This document shows positions 9,018 through 20,523 of a DNA stretch of 64,000 nt, piece by piece; the first letter of the stretch is position 1; every line of letters starts with the position of its first letter. A model generated the notes under the pieces. That model was not told the origin of the DNA. It ran no database searches and saw only the letters and a program-made list of their open reading frames with translations. The translations under genes and the position numbers were made by a program. Location of the stretch: contig JAJIYY010000001.1 of NCBI GenBank assembly GCA_022702485.1, positions 5,704,001-5,768,000 on the forward strand, given 5' to 3'. The DNA comes from Simplicillium sp. C3G150-2 (lineage: Eukaryota; Ascomycota; Sordariomycetes; Hypocreales; Cordycipitaceae).

Positions 9018-11252
9018 TTACGCTTTCTTGTTGCCTGCGATCACTTCGACATCCTCAGCATCCAACACAGTTTCCGACTCTGGAAGTGGAAGAAATGGTT
9101 CATGGCCATGATTACCACTGATCTGCCTCTCCATCAGCTTGCTAAACGAGCTGTCTTTATCAGCTGAAAGTTCAGCAAAGCTGCCAACCTCTGCAACAGC
9201 GCCTTGAGAGTTCAGCACAATGACTTGATCCGAGCGCTTAATCGTAGAAAGACGATGGGCGATGGAGATTGTAGTGATTCTTCCCTTCAGCACGTTGGCT
9301 AAAGTATCGTTGATCAATGCCTCGGATTCTGCATCGAGAGCGGAAGTAGCTTCATCGAGAATGAGAATATCTGGACTTTTTAGCAGAGCACGCGCGATAG
9401 CTATGCGCTGCTTCTGTCCGCCCGATAGTTGAGACCCTCGTGGCCCAACAGGTGTTTCGAGACCTTCCGGCAAATCATTGATGAAATTGCAATTGGCTTG
9501 TCGTGCTGCAGACAGGATCTTCTCTCGAGAGGCCTTTGGCTTTCCATAGGCGATGTTCTCAGCGATGGTGGCTGAGAACAAAACTGGTTCTTGCGCTACC
9601 ATGCCGATACATCGCCTGAGAGACTTTGTATTCATTTGACCGATTTCTTCGCCATTAATAGTAACGGTGCCCGATGTAGGGCTGTAAAAGCGCAGCAAAA
9701 GTGAGGCGATGGTGGATTTGCCGCCACCGGAGGCGCCGACAATGCAAACGTTGCTGCCTGCTTTGATTTCAAAATTCAAGTTATTGAAAATCTTGATTCG
9801 CGGCCTCGTCGGATATGCAAAGCTCACATCCTTGAAAACAATATTTCCCTGTGCTGACAGCACTCGCTTACCGACAGTTTGTGGAATGCTAGGATGGCGA
9901 TCCTGCAATTCAAACAGTCGACTCGCAGCACCGGCACCTTTCATGAGCTCTGAATAAAACTCGGATACACCGAATAAACCAGATCCCGCAAATGCAGTAT
10001 ACATCATATACGAAGTCAAATCACCCAGGGTCATTGCGCCGTTCTTGACCGCGTTGCCTCCGACCATGAGCATAATCAGGATTGTCATTTTGCCAGCCCA
10101 GCCCGTAGACGCATAAAACGACCCCGTAACAAGCGACTCCCTGTACGCCACGGAGAAGATGTTGCGAAGCTGTTTGTTATACCGAGCCACTTCCTGCGTC
10201 TCTCCCACAAACGACTGGCTCGTCTTGACCGCCCCAAGCCTCTCCTCCACAATCTTGGAGAGAACACCCAAATTCTTCTGCATGGCACGGCTAATTCCGC
10301 TAATGTATCTCCCGTAGAGAGCAGCTATAATTGCCACAGGAGGAAACACTAAAAGCAGAATACTTGTGAGTTTCGGACTAGTCCAAGCCATAATTCCGAA
10401 CCCTGCAGCGCCAATAAAAAGGGAGCCAATCCCATCGCTGAGATTCTGTGTGACTGCTTTGCCAACGAGCGAAGCATCGGTGCTGAGACGAGATAGTAGA
10501 TCTCCAACGCGATTGGCGTCGAAGAATTCGGCATCCTGGCCCATGGTGCGCCTGTAGAGCTGAGCGCGCAGCCTCGTAATGACTCGCTGACCAATGATAC
10601 GCAGCATAACGACTTCGCCAAAGATGGCAAGCGACCCGATGGTCAATAGCGCACCTAGTCCCAGGAAGAACTGATTCATAGTCAGGCCGAAAAGTTGGGC
10701 ATCGTTGTTTCCTTTGGCAGCGACATCGAGAACTTGGCCGATGGAGTAGGGTATGACCATGGCCAGCGTTGACGATACGAACAGACAGCCCAGCGCAATG
10801 GATAGCCAGCGAGCTTCTGGGCGTGCAATTTTAATTAGTCGCCATACATCTTTGAAAGTAGCATTGTCGTCTGCAGCGTTCGCCTTGGACAACTTAGCCG
10901 AGAGATTAAGGCTCGCATTCGCAGCCTTTGCGCTTTTCGAGACATCTGCATTTTCAGCAGCAGCCTGATTGTGGATTTGAGTCTGATTGTGATGCCGATG
11001 GAATTTCGCTCCGGTCGCAAAACTCCGTATCCCAGTTGGTGGCGCTGGCGGCTTACACGGCGCAAAACGCATGCCTGCGTCATCCCATCTTGAAACAAGC
11101 GAATTCGTCCGCACTAGCGACTTTGCAGTAGCGGCCAGCGTCGAAAATTGCGTCCGTTCTGGGACAGCGCACATGGCCACGGCCTTCTTTGCGCAAGTGG
11201 ACGGCCACTGGGCGCGCAGGGTGCGGCATGCTGCCCCAAGTGGGAGGTTCAT
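9018..11252 (-). CDS. MDL1: Mitochondrial ABC half-transporter, Mdl1-like (ABCB10 group)
   Basis: An intronless 744-residue half-transporter. The first ~85 residues are rich in Ala, Arg, Lys and Ser with few acids, as in a mitochondrial presequence. One ABC transmembrane domain spans about residues 135-445. The nucleotide-binding domain follows with Walker A GASGGGKS (506-513), the signature LSGGQ (609-613), Walker B ILILDE (629-634) and the H-loop in ISIAHRL. Domain order and the targeting sequence fit inner-membrane half-transporters such as yeast Mdl1, linked to export of peptides from matrix proteolysis and to stress resistance. It should act as a homodimer. Mdl2-type or Atm1 relatives are alternatives; Atm1 is less likely because its own motifs are absent. 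It is divergent from the GST gene with a shared ~550 bp promoter. Confidence 0.9.
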   Translation of the reverse strand: MNLPLGAACRTLRAQWPSTCAKKAVAMCAVPERTQFSTLAATAKSLVRTNSLVSRWDDAGMRFAPCKPPAPPTGIRSFATGAKFHRHHNQTQIHNQAAAENADVSKSAKAANASLNLSAKLSKANAADDNATFKDVWRLIKIARPEARWLSIALGCLFVSSTLAMVIPYSIGQVLDVAAKGNNDAQLFGLTMNQFFLGLGALLTIGSLAIFGEVVMLRIIGQRVITRLRAQLYRRTMGQDAEFFDANRVGDLLSRLSTDASLVGKAVTQNLSDGIGSLFIGAAGFGIMAWTSPKLTSILLLVFPPVAIIAALYGRYISGISRAMQKNLGVLSKIVEERLGAVKTSQSFVGETQEVARYNKQLRNIFSVAYRESLVTGSFYASTGWAGKMTILIMLMVGGNAVKNGAMTLGDLTSYMMYTAFAGSGLFGVSEFYSELMKGAGAASRLFELQDRHPSIPQTVGKRVLSAQGNIVFKDVSFAYPTRPRIKIFNNLNFEIKAGSNVCIVGASGGGKSTIASLLLRFYSPTSGTVTINGEEIGQMNTKSLRRCIGMVAQEPVLFSATIAENIAYGKPKASREKILSAARQANCNFINDLPEGLETPVGPRGSQLSGGQKQRIAIARALLKSPDILILDEATSALDAESEALINDTLANVLKGRITTISIAHRLSTIKRSDQVIVLNSQGAVAEVGSFAELSADKDSSFSKLMERQISGNHGHEPFLPLPESETVLDAEDVEVIAGNKKA

Positions 11253-11806
11253 GTCATCCGCCCGGTTGGCATTGATGAGCGATGAGGCTGATCTGGTTCA
11301 ATGATTGGTAGAGAATTTTTCAATGGTTCGCATGGGATGTGTGAGGGAGGCTGAGCGGAAACTGGGAAAGCTCGAGTAGGGCGCAGCTTCGTATCTGCCT
11401 TACAATACAGGTTGGAAAGCCATCAGCCATGGAAGGATTGGATTGGACCGAGACGAAAAGTGGCAAAATCGGACATGAGTCGTTTTACTCATGACGCTTT
11501 AAATTCGGTCTCTAATATTGGTGTGCCTATAGATGTATATTATATACATCATCTCGCCCGTTGCGATGCGGACGATTCGATCTCCCCGCCTCCCGCCCCC
11601 GCGACATCCGTCACTGCGCAGTAGCTAAACTAATTGACCCGGCTACCCAGCTAGTTATCTGGTGTAGGCAATTATCTAATAATTTGCCAGTCTGGTAGCT
11701 GACAGCTACCCCTCCACCCACCATGACGTACATGAACGCTTTCCTCTCCAGCATCTCCAAAAATCAATCACAAACCGAAACCCTCCCACAATCAAAACCC
11801 ATCACC
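11253..11806. promoter_or_regulatory. Divergent promoter region between MDL1-like gene and GST gene
   Basis: 554 bp separate the two divergent start codons (taking the second GST ATG). No gene was found. Shared regulatory sequence is expected, but no named binding site could be fixed by eye. Confidence 0.45.
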
Positions 11807-12648
11807 ATGTCGCAACCAGATTCCAAACGTCAAAAAACCAACGACGACGCTCCCTACGAGCTTATCTACTGGCCCGGTCTCCCTGGGCGCGGCGAATTCA
11901 TCCGCCTCCTCTTTGAAGAGGCTGCTACGCCATTCACCGACCACTCCAAGGAACCGCCCAATGAAGCCGCTGGGAGAGTTGCGGCGCTCATGGACGCCGA
12001 GCATACAGGAGACGATACCAATCCCGCCATTTTCGCAACTCCAGCTCTCAAGCACGGCGACTTGCTCATCAACCAGGCGCCCAACGTCATGCTGTACCTT
12101 GCGCCGAAGCTGGGTCTTTCGCCGGCGGCGACAGAGCCCGGTTTTTATCACTTGAATGAGATTGTATTGACGCTGCTGGATGGATTCTCGAATGAAGTCC
12201 ACGAGACGCATCACCCCATCGCTACGTCATGGGTGTATGAGGACCAGAAGCCTGAGGCTAAGAAGAGAGCCAAGGCCTTCACGGATGAGAGATTGCCCAA
12301 GTTTTTGGCCTATGTGCAGCGCGTCATTGATGGCAAGTCATCAGGCGAGGGACCGTGGCTATACGGTGGCAAATTGACTTATGCAGATTTGGTTCTGTTC
12401 CAGGTATGTGATGACTGCCTGTTGAAGCATGAAATATTTACTGATATTCGTAGTGTATTGATGGAACGCAATTCGCTTTCCCCAAGACCATGGCCAAGGC
12501 AAAAGAGTCGGGTAAGTATGATGGCGTCTTTAAGTTGTACGATGCCGTCAAGGAGAGACCAAATATCAAAGCTTATCTGGAGAGCGACCGTCGCGCAAAG
12601 TATGGAAACGGCATCTGGAGATATTATCCTGAATTGGAAGAAGAATAA
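11807..12648 (+). CDS. Glutathione S-transferase (mu/sigma-like)
   Basis: Exons 11807-12403 and 12454-12648 with a 50-bp intron (GTATGT...TAG, phase 0) encode 263 residues. The N-terminal thioredoxin-fold domain contains YELIYWPGLPGRGEFIRLLF, the pattern with catalytic Tyr and the GRGE(x)IR helix of mu, pi and sigma classes. The helical domain ends with a canonical GKLTYADLVLFQ block (N-capping Asp) just before the intron. After it come KAKESGKYDGVFKLYDAVKERP and the closing ..RRAKYGNGIWRYYPE. It should conjugate glutathione to electrophiles in the cytosol. An in-frame ATG at 11723 would add 28 Ser/Gln-rich residues; the ATG at 11807 starts just before the domain and is preferred. It converges on the fluoride exporter gene (85 bp between stops). 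Confidence 0.9.
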
Positions 12649-12733
12649 AAGGGCACGTGCACTGCTTCAAAATTATACATATGACTATAAATGAGAAATG
12701 ACATGAAATCTATTAAAATCACAATATTTGAGT

Positions 12734-14056
12734 CTAGGTTCTGCACAGCAGAGGTTGAAAGCCATCACTCCATCTAAGTCCGCCCATGATGCAAATCAGC
12801 AAGACCAGCGCAGTCACTACGCTTGCTGTGCCATATACATAACTGTGTCGTTTTCTCAGTCCGCTGAGTTCTGCCACCCACGTCGAAACCGTGGTCAGAC
12901 AACCGCAGAATCCGTCTTCGAGACCTTGCATGACTTGGCATCCAATGATGCCACCATCGCCAACGTGTGCAATGTCCCATGCCATGCCCAGAACTGCTGT
13001 TCCTATAATGTTGGCTGCGAATGTACCGAGAGGGAATGATGCCACTTTGGCGTTGAGATGCATTGACAAGTAAAATCGCAACAGACAGCCCAGTGGAGCA
13101 AAGATGAGCGAGAACAGTATTTGGCCTCGCCAAGCATCGTGAGGTGGAAAGATGACCATGAATACAGCACCAATCCAGCAGCCCCAGCCCAGAACCACTC
13201 CAGCTTTGTCCAACACGCCTCTGGTAAGTTTGAATGGTAGCGATGGGGTGATTCCATCTAGAGCCATTGCGAGGTGCATACCCATGAAATATCCAGCCAA
13301 AGACAGAGAAATATCCGTCATCATTACAGATAGCAGTGCCATGAATGAGTAGCCGCCATTGCGACCAATTGGCGAATTAGGTACACCCGGCGCATGCATC
13401 TCGTTGGACATGGCAAGAAAAACATCTCGAATAAAAGTAGAGAAACTTGTGAAACTGCCGCAGAACCCTGTCGCCAGACCTATGTACAGAGGAATGGTCT
13501 TCTTGGTGGACAAGTGCGCCTTTTTAGCAGCTACAAGATCAATTACCGGTCGCCCGTTGCTTTCCTCGTCGCTCTTTTTCGACTGCGCAATTTGCTGATC
13601 GTACGTCGCGACACCCCATTCATGGCGGAACAGCATACGATCCTCTGTGAGAAAGCCCATGACGAAGCTCCCCCCAAAATTTGCCCATACGGTGCTAAAG
13701 ACGGGAATACCGGGGTAGGTTGTGAGTGTCGTGAGTCCCACGCGGGCCAGTGTGCCCAGGATCGAGAAGAAGATGAGGTAGGAGTGCGTGTAGATTTGGG
13801 TTGCGAACTGTGATACTTCTGGTCTCGTGAGAGGCGCGGGGGCTGGTGTGCCTTGTGCTCGTGTGTCCTCAAGCGAGAAGACCTGTTGAGGAAGCTGGGA
13901 ATTGCTCTGCGCGGCTTCGGCGGCGGCTATCTCGTCCAGGTTTTGGTACTGGGCAGGAGCAGCATAATCTTGAGATAAGCGCGGGGCGTTGTCGCTCATT
14001 TCGTGCATGCTAGGAGGCGATGTACGATCGGCCGTGGAATTTGTTTGGTCGGGCAT
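12734..14056 (-). CDS. FEX: Fluoride export protein, two-domain CrcB/Fluc type (FEX)
   Basis: A 440-residue fungal fluoride exporter that removes F- across the plasma membrane. Two CrcB domains are fused with an extra linking helix. Domain 1 has GTLARVGL, NFGGSFVMGF and the Phe-box stretch GFCGSFTSFSTF. Domain 2 repeats the pattern as GCLLRFYLS, NIIGTAVLGM and GFCGCLTTVSTW, with the Phe-box changed. Such asymmetry, with one degenerate pore, is known for eukaryotic Fex proteins. A hydrophilic N-terminus of ~100 residues precedes the first helix. The frame can be read from 14095, but that codon is TTG, so the ATG at 14056 is chosen. No introns. It is divergent from the UPRT gene. Confidence 0.93.
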   Translation of the reverse strand: MPDQTNSTADRTSPPSMHEMSDNAPRLSQDYAAPAQYQNLDEIAAAEAAQSNSQLPQQVFSLEDTRAQGTPAPAPLTRPEVSQFATQIYTHSYLIFFSILGTLARVGLTTLTTYPGIPVFSTVWANFGGSFVMGFLTEDRMLFRHEWGVATYDQQIAQSKKSDEESNGRPVIDLVAAKKAHLSTKKTIPLYIGLATGFCGSFTSFSTFIRDVFLAMSNEMHAPGVPNSPIGRNGGYSFMALLSVMMTDISLSLAGYFMGMHLAMALDGITPSLPFKLTRGVLDKAGVVLGWGCWIGAVFMVIFPPHDAWRGQILFSLIFAPLGCLLRFYLSMHLNAKVASFPLGTFAANIIGTAVLGMAWDIAHVGDGGIIGCQVMQGLEDGFCGCLTTVSTWVAELSGLRKRHSYVYGTASVVTALVLLICIMGGLRWSDGFQPLLCRT

Positions 14057-14824
14057 GGTGAGGGAAGTTGGGATGGAGAGTTGAAGTATTGGCAATCTGG
14101 GTCGCCGCAGCTATTCGCCGAGGTTTCCGGTTGTCATTGGCGCGGCGTCGGTATCATGACTAAAGAGCATTGAATTGATAAGATTGCGTCGGGGTGATTA
14201 TTGGAGTCAAGCGATTGATCAGAGGGAAACAAGATTGTCTAAGACAGTGAGTGTGCTGTGCGATGTGGTTGATTTGTTTGTGTGTCGAGATTGGATGGTG
14301 GTGTTGAGATGACGATGGGCAAATAGATGCTGATAAAATAATAACAACAAATTAAAATACTTAAATTCCTCGTCGGCGACTGCCGCCTCTCTACAGTGGG
14401 GCAGCCATGCAGCGTGACACTGTTAGGCCATCAAACACCACTGAAATGCCACTAAGCACCGCCCAACGACAGCTTCGGAGCCCACTAAACGACTCTTGAC
14501 CACCACTAAAAGGGCCCCAGCGCTGCGATCCGATTGATTGCCCCGCCCCCGCTACAGCTACAGCGACAGGCAGCTGTGAATGGCAGCAGCTCAACGGGCT
14601 TATTATTGTCTCTGTTTGTGGTCAGCGGCGTCTCCCCAACTCTTTTCTCCAACCCCAAATAAGACACGGCTGCTTCCCCTCTTCTTATTTTCCATTCTTC
14701 CCTCTTATCCCTTCTTTTTCTCTCTTACATATCCCATTCTCTCCTCCTGTAGATACAATTACCTGGACAATCTTGAAGTGCCTTTCCTGGATTTATTTGA
14801 ACTGTCTCCAAGACCAGCTTCACC
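14057..14824. promoter_or_regulatory. Divergent promoter FEX / UPRT with pyrimidine-rich tract
   Basis: 768 bp without a gene between two divergent starts. On the plus strand, 14671-14755 is strongly C+T rich (runs such as CTTCCCCTCTTCTTATTTTC), the common fungal arrangement just upstream of a transcription start, and it points towards the UPRT gene. Confidence 0.5.
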
Positions 14825-15620
14825 ATGTCTTTACCACCCAATGTCCACGTCTCCCAGCACCCCAGCTTGCTCGCAAAGATGAGCCAGCTGCGGTCAAAAT
14901 CTACCAGCTCCAAAGATACAAAGGCCTTGATAAACGAAATTACACTTATTCTGTCTTGTGAAGCTTTGACAAAAGCCATCGCCCCAACCAATGGACCGAA
15001 GGTGCATCCCGTCGGCATCCCCCGTCACTGTGTTTGCTAACGCCTAGATCCTAGGACCAAACACCTCTCGGGTTCGAATACACCACTACAGAGGCTCTGC
15101 CTAACACAATGTGCATTGTTCCTATCTTGCGATCTGGACTGGCGATGGTAGAAGGTAAGATGAGCCTTGTTCGTCGAGTCAACACATGCTCACCTTTACA
15201 GGCGTGCAGACAATGCTCCCCCGAGCCGTCCCTGTTCACCACTTAGGCATGTACAGAGAACAGTCCACCCTCGACCCCGTGGAATACTACAACAACCTAC
15301 CGCACCATATTCCTGATCCTTCGGCTTCCGCTTCCGACGGAACAAATGCCAGTAGTCTAGCAATTCTTGTTGATCCCGTCATTGCCACTGGAGGTACCTG
15401 TGCCGCCGCCATCCAGACGCTCAGAGAATGGGGCGCCAAGAGAGTTCTCTTACTGGCAGTGATTGGCGCTGAGGAGGGTATTCAAAAGGTCGCCAAGGAG
15501 TGGCCTGAAGGTACCGAGATCTGGGTTGCTGGGGTCGATAAGGAATTGACCAGGGAAGGAATGTTAAAGCCTGGTTTGGGAGACGTTGGTGATCGCTTGT
15601 TCTTGACTATTGGCAAATAG
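14825..15620 (+). CDS. FUR1: Uracil phosphoribosyltransferase
   Basis: Three exons, 14825-15001, 15055-15154 and 15202-15620, separated by introns of 53 bp (phase 0) and 47 bp (phase 1), give 231 residues. The protein is the pyrimidine salvage enzyme that makes UMP from uracil and PRPP in the cytosol. Visible family blocks are VPILRSGLAMVEG in exon 2, then the PRPP-binding loop LVDPVIATGGTCAAAI, and the C-terminal GVDKELTREG...PGLGDVGDRLF, which is the uracil-binding region. Length is normal for fungal UPRT. The stop is 95 bp from the convergent LIG4 stop. Loss of this enzyme is the known route to 5-fluorouracil/5-fluorocytosine resistance in fungi. Confidence 0.93.
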
Positions 15621-15715
15621 AGGTAGTTTCTTTACTAATTGTTCATGGAGTAAAAGAGCTAAAGTTTTCTGAGAAATATTACATGTCCTAATGCCCATGC
15701 CAATGTTTATGTCTA

Positions 15716-18700
15716 TCATACAATATACTGCTCTTCATCCAGCAACGTTTTTTCTTTCCAACACTCCTCTATCCAGTTGCTGCTAACAATTCTTGGCTGC
15801 GCCGGTCTCGCACTTAGCTCTTTTCGAATCTCATCACCAGCTGCACCATTCTCCATAAGGTCATCCCCCACAACCACAACATGTGTTGCCGCTTCATCCT
15901 CGATGCTATCTAACATTGATCCACCAGAGTAGCGGACATAATGTGCAAGCTTCTCCCGCAACCTCTCCCCAGCTTCGCCAACAGGATGGAAATACACTGC
16001 GCATCGCTGAAACATGAAGCCTCGCAGATTCGTCAAGTCCTTGCCATGTTCTTCCAGCTGTTCCAGGAATCGCACCTTATCAAATGGCCCACCATCTTCG
16101 ATTTTTGGCATCCCTTGAAGAATCTCTTGAAGTTCCTCGACGGTCACGTCACGAGCAAAGCTATCGCCAAATTGATCCGTATTCAACGCTGCTGCGTTTT
16201 GCAAGTCATCTGTTGCGTGAAACAGGTGTCGTTCCTCGTAGGGTAAGAGGAAATTGCCACTATCTTGGCTCAAGCAATCCTTGATCCATTTTGGCCGTAG
16301 AATATTCACACCTCCGGACTTGATTAAGCTGGCAACCTTGACAACTTTCTTGTCTGCGACAAGAAGCATGTCTGTGCCGGTTGCTGCTCGCTGGGAGACA
16401 GAGCCACCATTCTCTTTGACAATAGATTCCAACTGTGTTTTCGTCCTCTTGTATGGCTTAAGAGACTCGGAGAGGATACAGAATTCCAAGCCTTCAAATA
16501 ATTTGGTTTTTTCGCCCTTGAACTCCGCGGGTGCCGCGTCTTCGCCAGCAATCACGAGTTCTCTCTTGACTCGCTTGACTGTTCGTCGTTTTCTGTCTTC
16601 CACAGTCATTGCCTTATCTTTGGATTCCTCCTCTACTCTCTTTCGAAGCTCCTCAAATTCATCTACTGACAAGGCGCTGTCCCAGTTTCGGTCCAGACGG
16701 AGCCTACGGAAACGTGGAAATCGCAGCGTGGAGCCGAATGCAAATGAATCAGACGGTGCGACGCTTGCAGCTTTCGCAGAAATGACGATTGAGTCCTTTG
16801 GGCGAATCCATACATCGGGCCGTTCAAACAGCCTGTCGCCGCCTCCAAGGACGATATAGGGTGCCGCGTCGGTTGTATTCCAGTCCATCCACTTTCCCTC
16901 TGTACGGTGCTTGATTTCAGCATAATCCTCTGCTCGAAATCCACCTCCTACTTTGAAGAAGCTAAGGCACCTCTCGGGGTTTTGACCGGACCGAATATGA
17001 TTTTGTGAAACTCTGAGACCGCAGAGGAAGCTGGAAAGTGTTCCTCCTCGTCGACCCGAGCCGTAGTAGCCGCCAATTATAACGCAATCGAGGGATTCGC
17101 CAAATTCTGACATGTATTCTGGTTTGACTTTTAGCCAATCATCGTTTCGGCTGTTCAAGCGATACATGGAACGCGGGTTTTTTAAAACCAGACCTTCCGA
17201 AGCGCTTGCAACTACTTCTCGGAGCAGAGGTTCAATGGCATCAGCAGAAGTGGCTTTGGTATGTCCATGAATTTCTAAGCGGCGATGGACTGGTTGAATA
17301 ACCTTTTCCAACGCGCCATGTCGGTCTCGGAGCGTGTAGCGGGTCAAGTCCTTGTCGTTGAGGTACAAAATGTCGAAGACTCGAAATAGGGGTCGGTGAC
17401 CAGACGCGTCTGAGCCCGTCTGGTTTTGCTGCTCGGCAAGTGCAGCTGTTTTGAGCGTACCAAAAGGCACAATCTTGTCTGTCTCCATATCCCAGGTGAT
17501 CATTTCACCATCAAGGATAAGGTTTCGCACACCTGATGCAAATGCATGTCTGAGATGTCTTGTCAAAGCTGAGTTATCATCCAAGAAACCGTTTCCATAT
17601 AGATAAGTATAGTCTTTGGCCTTTCGTGACCAGAAACAAAACCTTGTGCCACCAGGGTGCTCTGCATCGGCTATCATGTGCATTTGCATACGCTCGCCAT
17701 CTAGCTTCTCTTCAATCCAAAATTCCGGGTCGTCTTGGGTAGGTCGAAGAAGCTCAATCATCTTTTGAAATGACGAGGGCATCTGGAATTGCGCGAGTTG
17801 GGGCTGGAAGCATTGCATCAAAGATATGCCGGCTTCATCCTGCTCCAGGCGCACTTCTGGATCGTAGAGTTCCCAGCAGACTCTTCGTAAACTGGAAGAG
17901 ACGTTGAAGAGGGTTTCACCGTCGGGATGCCAGAGCGAAAGCATCGTTCTCTCGGTGGCGCCGACTTTCATCTGTTTGAGAACGATCCTTATGAGCCACG
18001 TAAGCTCTTCGGCATCCATCCTCGAGTACAGAGTCTCAAAAATTAGCAAGTTTTCGGCCTCGCCGGTGGATGCGGCAAGCTTGTCAAGCTGTTCGTTTAC
18101 TTCGGCGATGGTCATGTCCTTGGGCTCATTAGTGCTACTAGGGCGCTTGGAAAGTACCTCGAAACAGCGTCCAGGAAAGTCACCAGCCACTTTTGACGCA
18201 GCTGTCTGGCCGGGCAGCTTCCAATTCAGTAACGTTGAGGCATCCCCTGTGCCTGGAATTCTCATAAGCTTGATGAGAAGCTTCGCTATTGTGTTCTCCT
18301 TCAGGCCGTAGACACCACGATCGCGGTCTTTGTCTGGGAGAATCAACCGCAGGGCAGGGTAGAAGTCATTGCCAACTTCCTTTCGCCATCTTTTTATAAA
18401 TCTGTCGACTATGTGTCGCCGCTTCTCCTGTGGCGATAGCTTGTTCTGTCCATGCGGTCCTTTCTTGCGCGCTGGCGGGCCTGTGGGCTGCTTCTTGTTC
18501 TCATTGAGAGGATTGAAGAGTTCCTTGAAGAGGGCGGAGAACAGCAGCGTTTTGGAGTGATTGCGTGGCCTATTTGGATATCTTGAGTCGCGTCAATATT
18601 TAAGATGACGATTGAATTTATTTTGGAGTCAATTCTTACTTCTCATCAAGCTCTTCTTTGATGGCACTGCCAGATCCATACTGAATCTCCTCCTCGTGCA

Positions 18701-18749
18701 GCACTTCGTCATTGGGCGTGACGCCAGCACGGTTGCGGGTTTGGCTCAT
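15716..18749 (-). CDS. LIG4: DNA ligase IV
   Basis: Exon 1 (18749-18640) and exon 2 (18569-15716) are joined across a 70-bp intron (GTAAGA...TAG, phase 2) to give 987 residues. This ATP-dependent ligase seals double-strand breaks in non-homologous end joining with an XRCC4/Lif1-type partner in the nucleus. The adenylation motif is EEKLDGERMQ with active Lys at about residue 325. Other nucleotidyltransferase motifs follow (LILDGEMITWD, EGLVLKNPRS, WLKVKPEY). Two BRCT domains are at the C-terminus, at about 740-830 and 890-987, which separates it from ligases I and III. The N-terminal domain starts in exon 2 with LLFSALFKELF. It is divergent from the SDR gene. Confidence 0.94.
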
Positions 18750-19153
18750 TGTGAAGAGTATCGGTGACCGGGGCTTAACGGATGAAAAGTCGATAAGATC
18801 ACAGAGAGGCCATTGCGAAGGGAAGCAGGTGCTTAAGTATCCGTTTGGATGGTGTTGTGATGGAGTGGAAACGGAGCTGGACGCTGCTGCTGCCTAGTCC
18901 GAGTCCAACCAAAAACTACGGGCCCCCGACTCAAGCCTTATTCCGCCAAGGCGCTGGACGACATCCACTAGATTTACACTTGTCGCCCTTCTCGCTCTTG
19001 TCATTTTTTTCATTCTAGTCCTTGAAAAAACTCCTGTCGAGGCATCTACGGAATAACAAATATTCCAATTTAATTCTCAGTGGTTAGAAAGCGTGCCGTG
19101 CGGCACTCCGAGGACCTCACTCGGTCCAGCTTGGAGCCTCATTCAGCCTCCGA
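18750..19153. promoter_or_regulatory. Divergent promoter region LIG4 / SDR
   Basis: 404 bp with no gene between two divergent starts. No distinct binding site could be assigned. Confidence 0.4.
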
Positions 19154-20035
19154 ATGCTTAGCCATACAACCGCGGCTAGCAACATGTCTGCAACAGATTT
19201 CCAAACATTTACGCCTACGACTCACCATGATACCTACCCATTCATCGCCAACGCCAATCATGATGGCCGAGTTGTGTTCATCACTGGCGCATCGCGTGGC
19301 ATCGGAAGAGCGACGGCGCTTGCATTTGTCCGTTCTGGAGCGAGCACACTGATTCTTGCTGCACGATCTGATCTAGATGATCTAAAAACTGAAATATTAT
19401 CGTTGCGGCCCGCTGTAAATGTTATAGTACTTTCGTTAGACGTCACGTCGGAGGAATCGGTAGACGCTGCGCTCCTCGCCGTGAGCAAGCATGTCTCGTC
19501 CATCGATATCCTCATCAACAACGCAGGCTACCTCGAAGAACCCAGCTTGTTCAAAGATTCCAACAGAAAAGAATGGTGGCGAACTTGGGAGGTCAATATC
19601 AAGGGAACATATCTCGTTTCACAGGCATTCATGGATCTTGTGCTAGCCAGTCAGTCCAAGACGATTGTAAACGTGGGTTCCAAGGGTGGTCTTTACACCA
19701 GGCGTGGCGCGTCCGCGTACGGAACTTCCAAGGCTGCGTTGCTCAGAATCTCGGAGTTCTTGGATTTTGAGTACAGTGAGCAAGGTTTGCTGGTCTTTGC
19801 TGTCCATCCTGGTAGCGTGTCGACGGACTTGGCGCTGCGACTGCCGGAGACTTCGCACAGCATCCTTATTGACAAACCACAGTTGGCGGCGGATACCTTG
19901 ACATGGTTGACGGAGGAGGTGCGAGCTTGGCTCGGTGGTCGTTATGTTAGTGTAAATTGGGACATGGCAGAGTTCGTGTCACGAAAGGACGAAATTGTGC
20001 AACAGGGTATGCTAAAGCTACGGCTGCAAGGATAA
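19154..20035 (+). CDS. Short-chain dehydrogenase/reductase (classical SDR)
   Basis: A 293-residue intronless NAD(P)-dependent oxidoreductase. The cofactor loop is TGASRGIG (44-51), the structural NNAG is at 122-125, the catalytic Tyr and Lys are in YGTSK (189-193), and Ser of VGSKGG (about 176) lies upstream as expected. PGSVSTDLA follows the active site. A basic residue after the second strand (AARSDLDD) leaves NAD/NADP preference open. The substrate is unknown. The ATG at 19154 is used; the ATG at 19184 (MSATDFQTF) is equally possible and removes ten residues. No targeting signal is seen. Confidence 0.88.
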   Translation: MLSHTTAASNMSATDFQTFTPTTHHDTYPFIANANHDGRVVFITGASRGIGRATALAFVRSGASTLILAARSDLDDLKTEILSLRPAVNVIVLSLDVTSEESVDAALLAVSKHVSSIDILINNAGYLEEPSLFKDSNRKEWWRTWEVNIKGTYLVSQAFMDLVLASQSKTIVNVGSKGGLYTRRGASAYGTSKAALLRISEFLDFEYSEQGLLVFAVHPGSVSTDLALRLPETSHSILIDKPQLAADTLTWLTEEVRAWLGGRYVSVNWDMAEFVSRKDEIVQQGMLKLRLQG

Positions 20036-20523
20036 CGCATGATGTCGTAAGCGCCGCTTTTTGGTTACAATAGCAATTCATTGTATTGGGCTGAAGTAAC
20101 GCGAAGCCAATAACAGTCCTTGTTTAACTTGATAAAGGGCAGCTGACCTATGCCCTGGCTGTGTTACACACTGTGAAACGACCTATTAGAGCAGGCTTCC
20201 GGGTACCGCAGGAGCAAACCTGCAACAGGTTAAACTCCCAGTCGTTTGTTTTCAACCTTATAATACGCTGTCAACAAGATGGCCCGATGATTGTGCGCAC
20301 ACCATTCAGCGATCACACTGCTGAACAAAGTGTCTCGCTGTACCCGACAACCCCAAAAGGCTGCGGCTTGTTGCACAGAATGGCGGCAGTGCAGCGACAC
20401 ATGCCAGTGAAACGAGAGAGACCGCCTAATTATAGAAAGGCGCGTCGCCTTCATTCTAAATGACTTTTCTATATATCAAATCATTTGAAACAGTTTCGCA
20501 GGCGGACATCAACAACTTGACCT
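20036..20523. other. Intergenic between SDR and amidoligase-like gene
   Basis: 488 bp with only short open frames that show no family features. It should hold the promoter of the amidoligase-like gene. Confidence 0.4.

Noticed and set aside
15041..15085. T-loop-like GGTTCGAATA
   Set aside because: It is within coding exon 2 of the UPRT gene.
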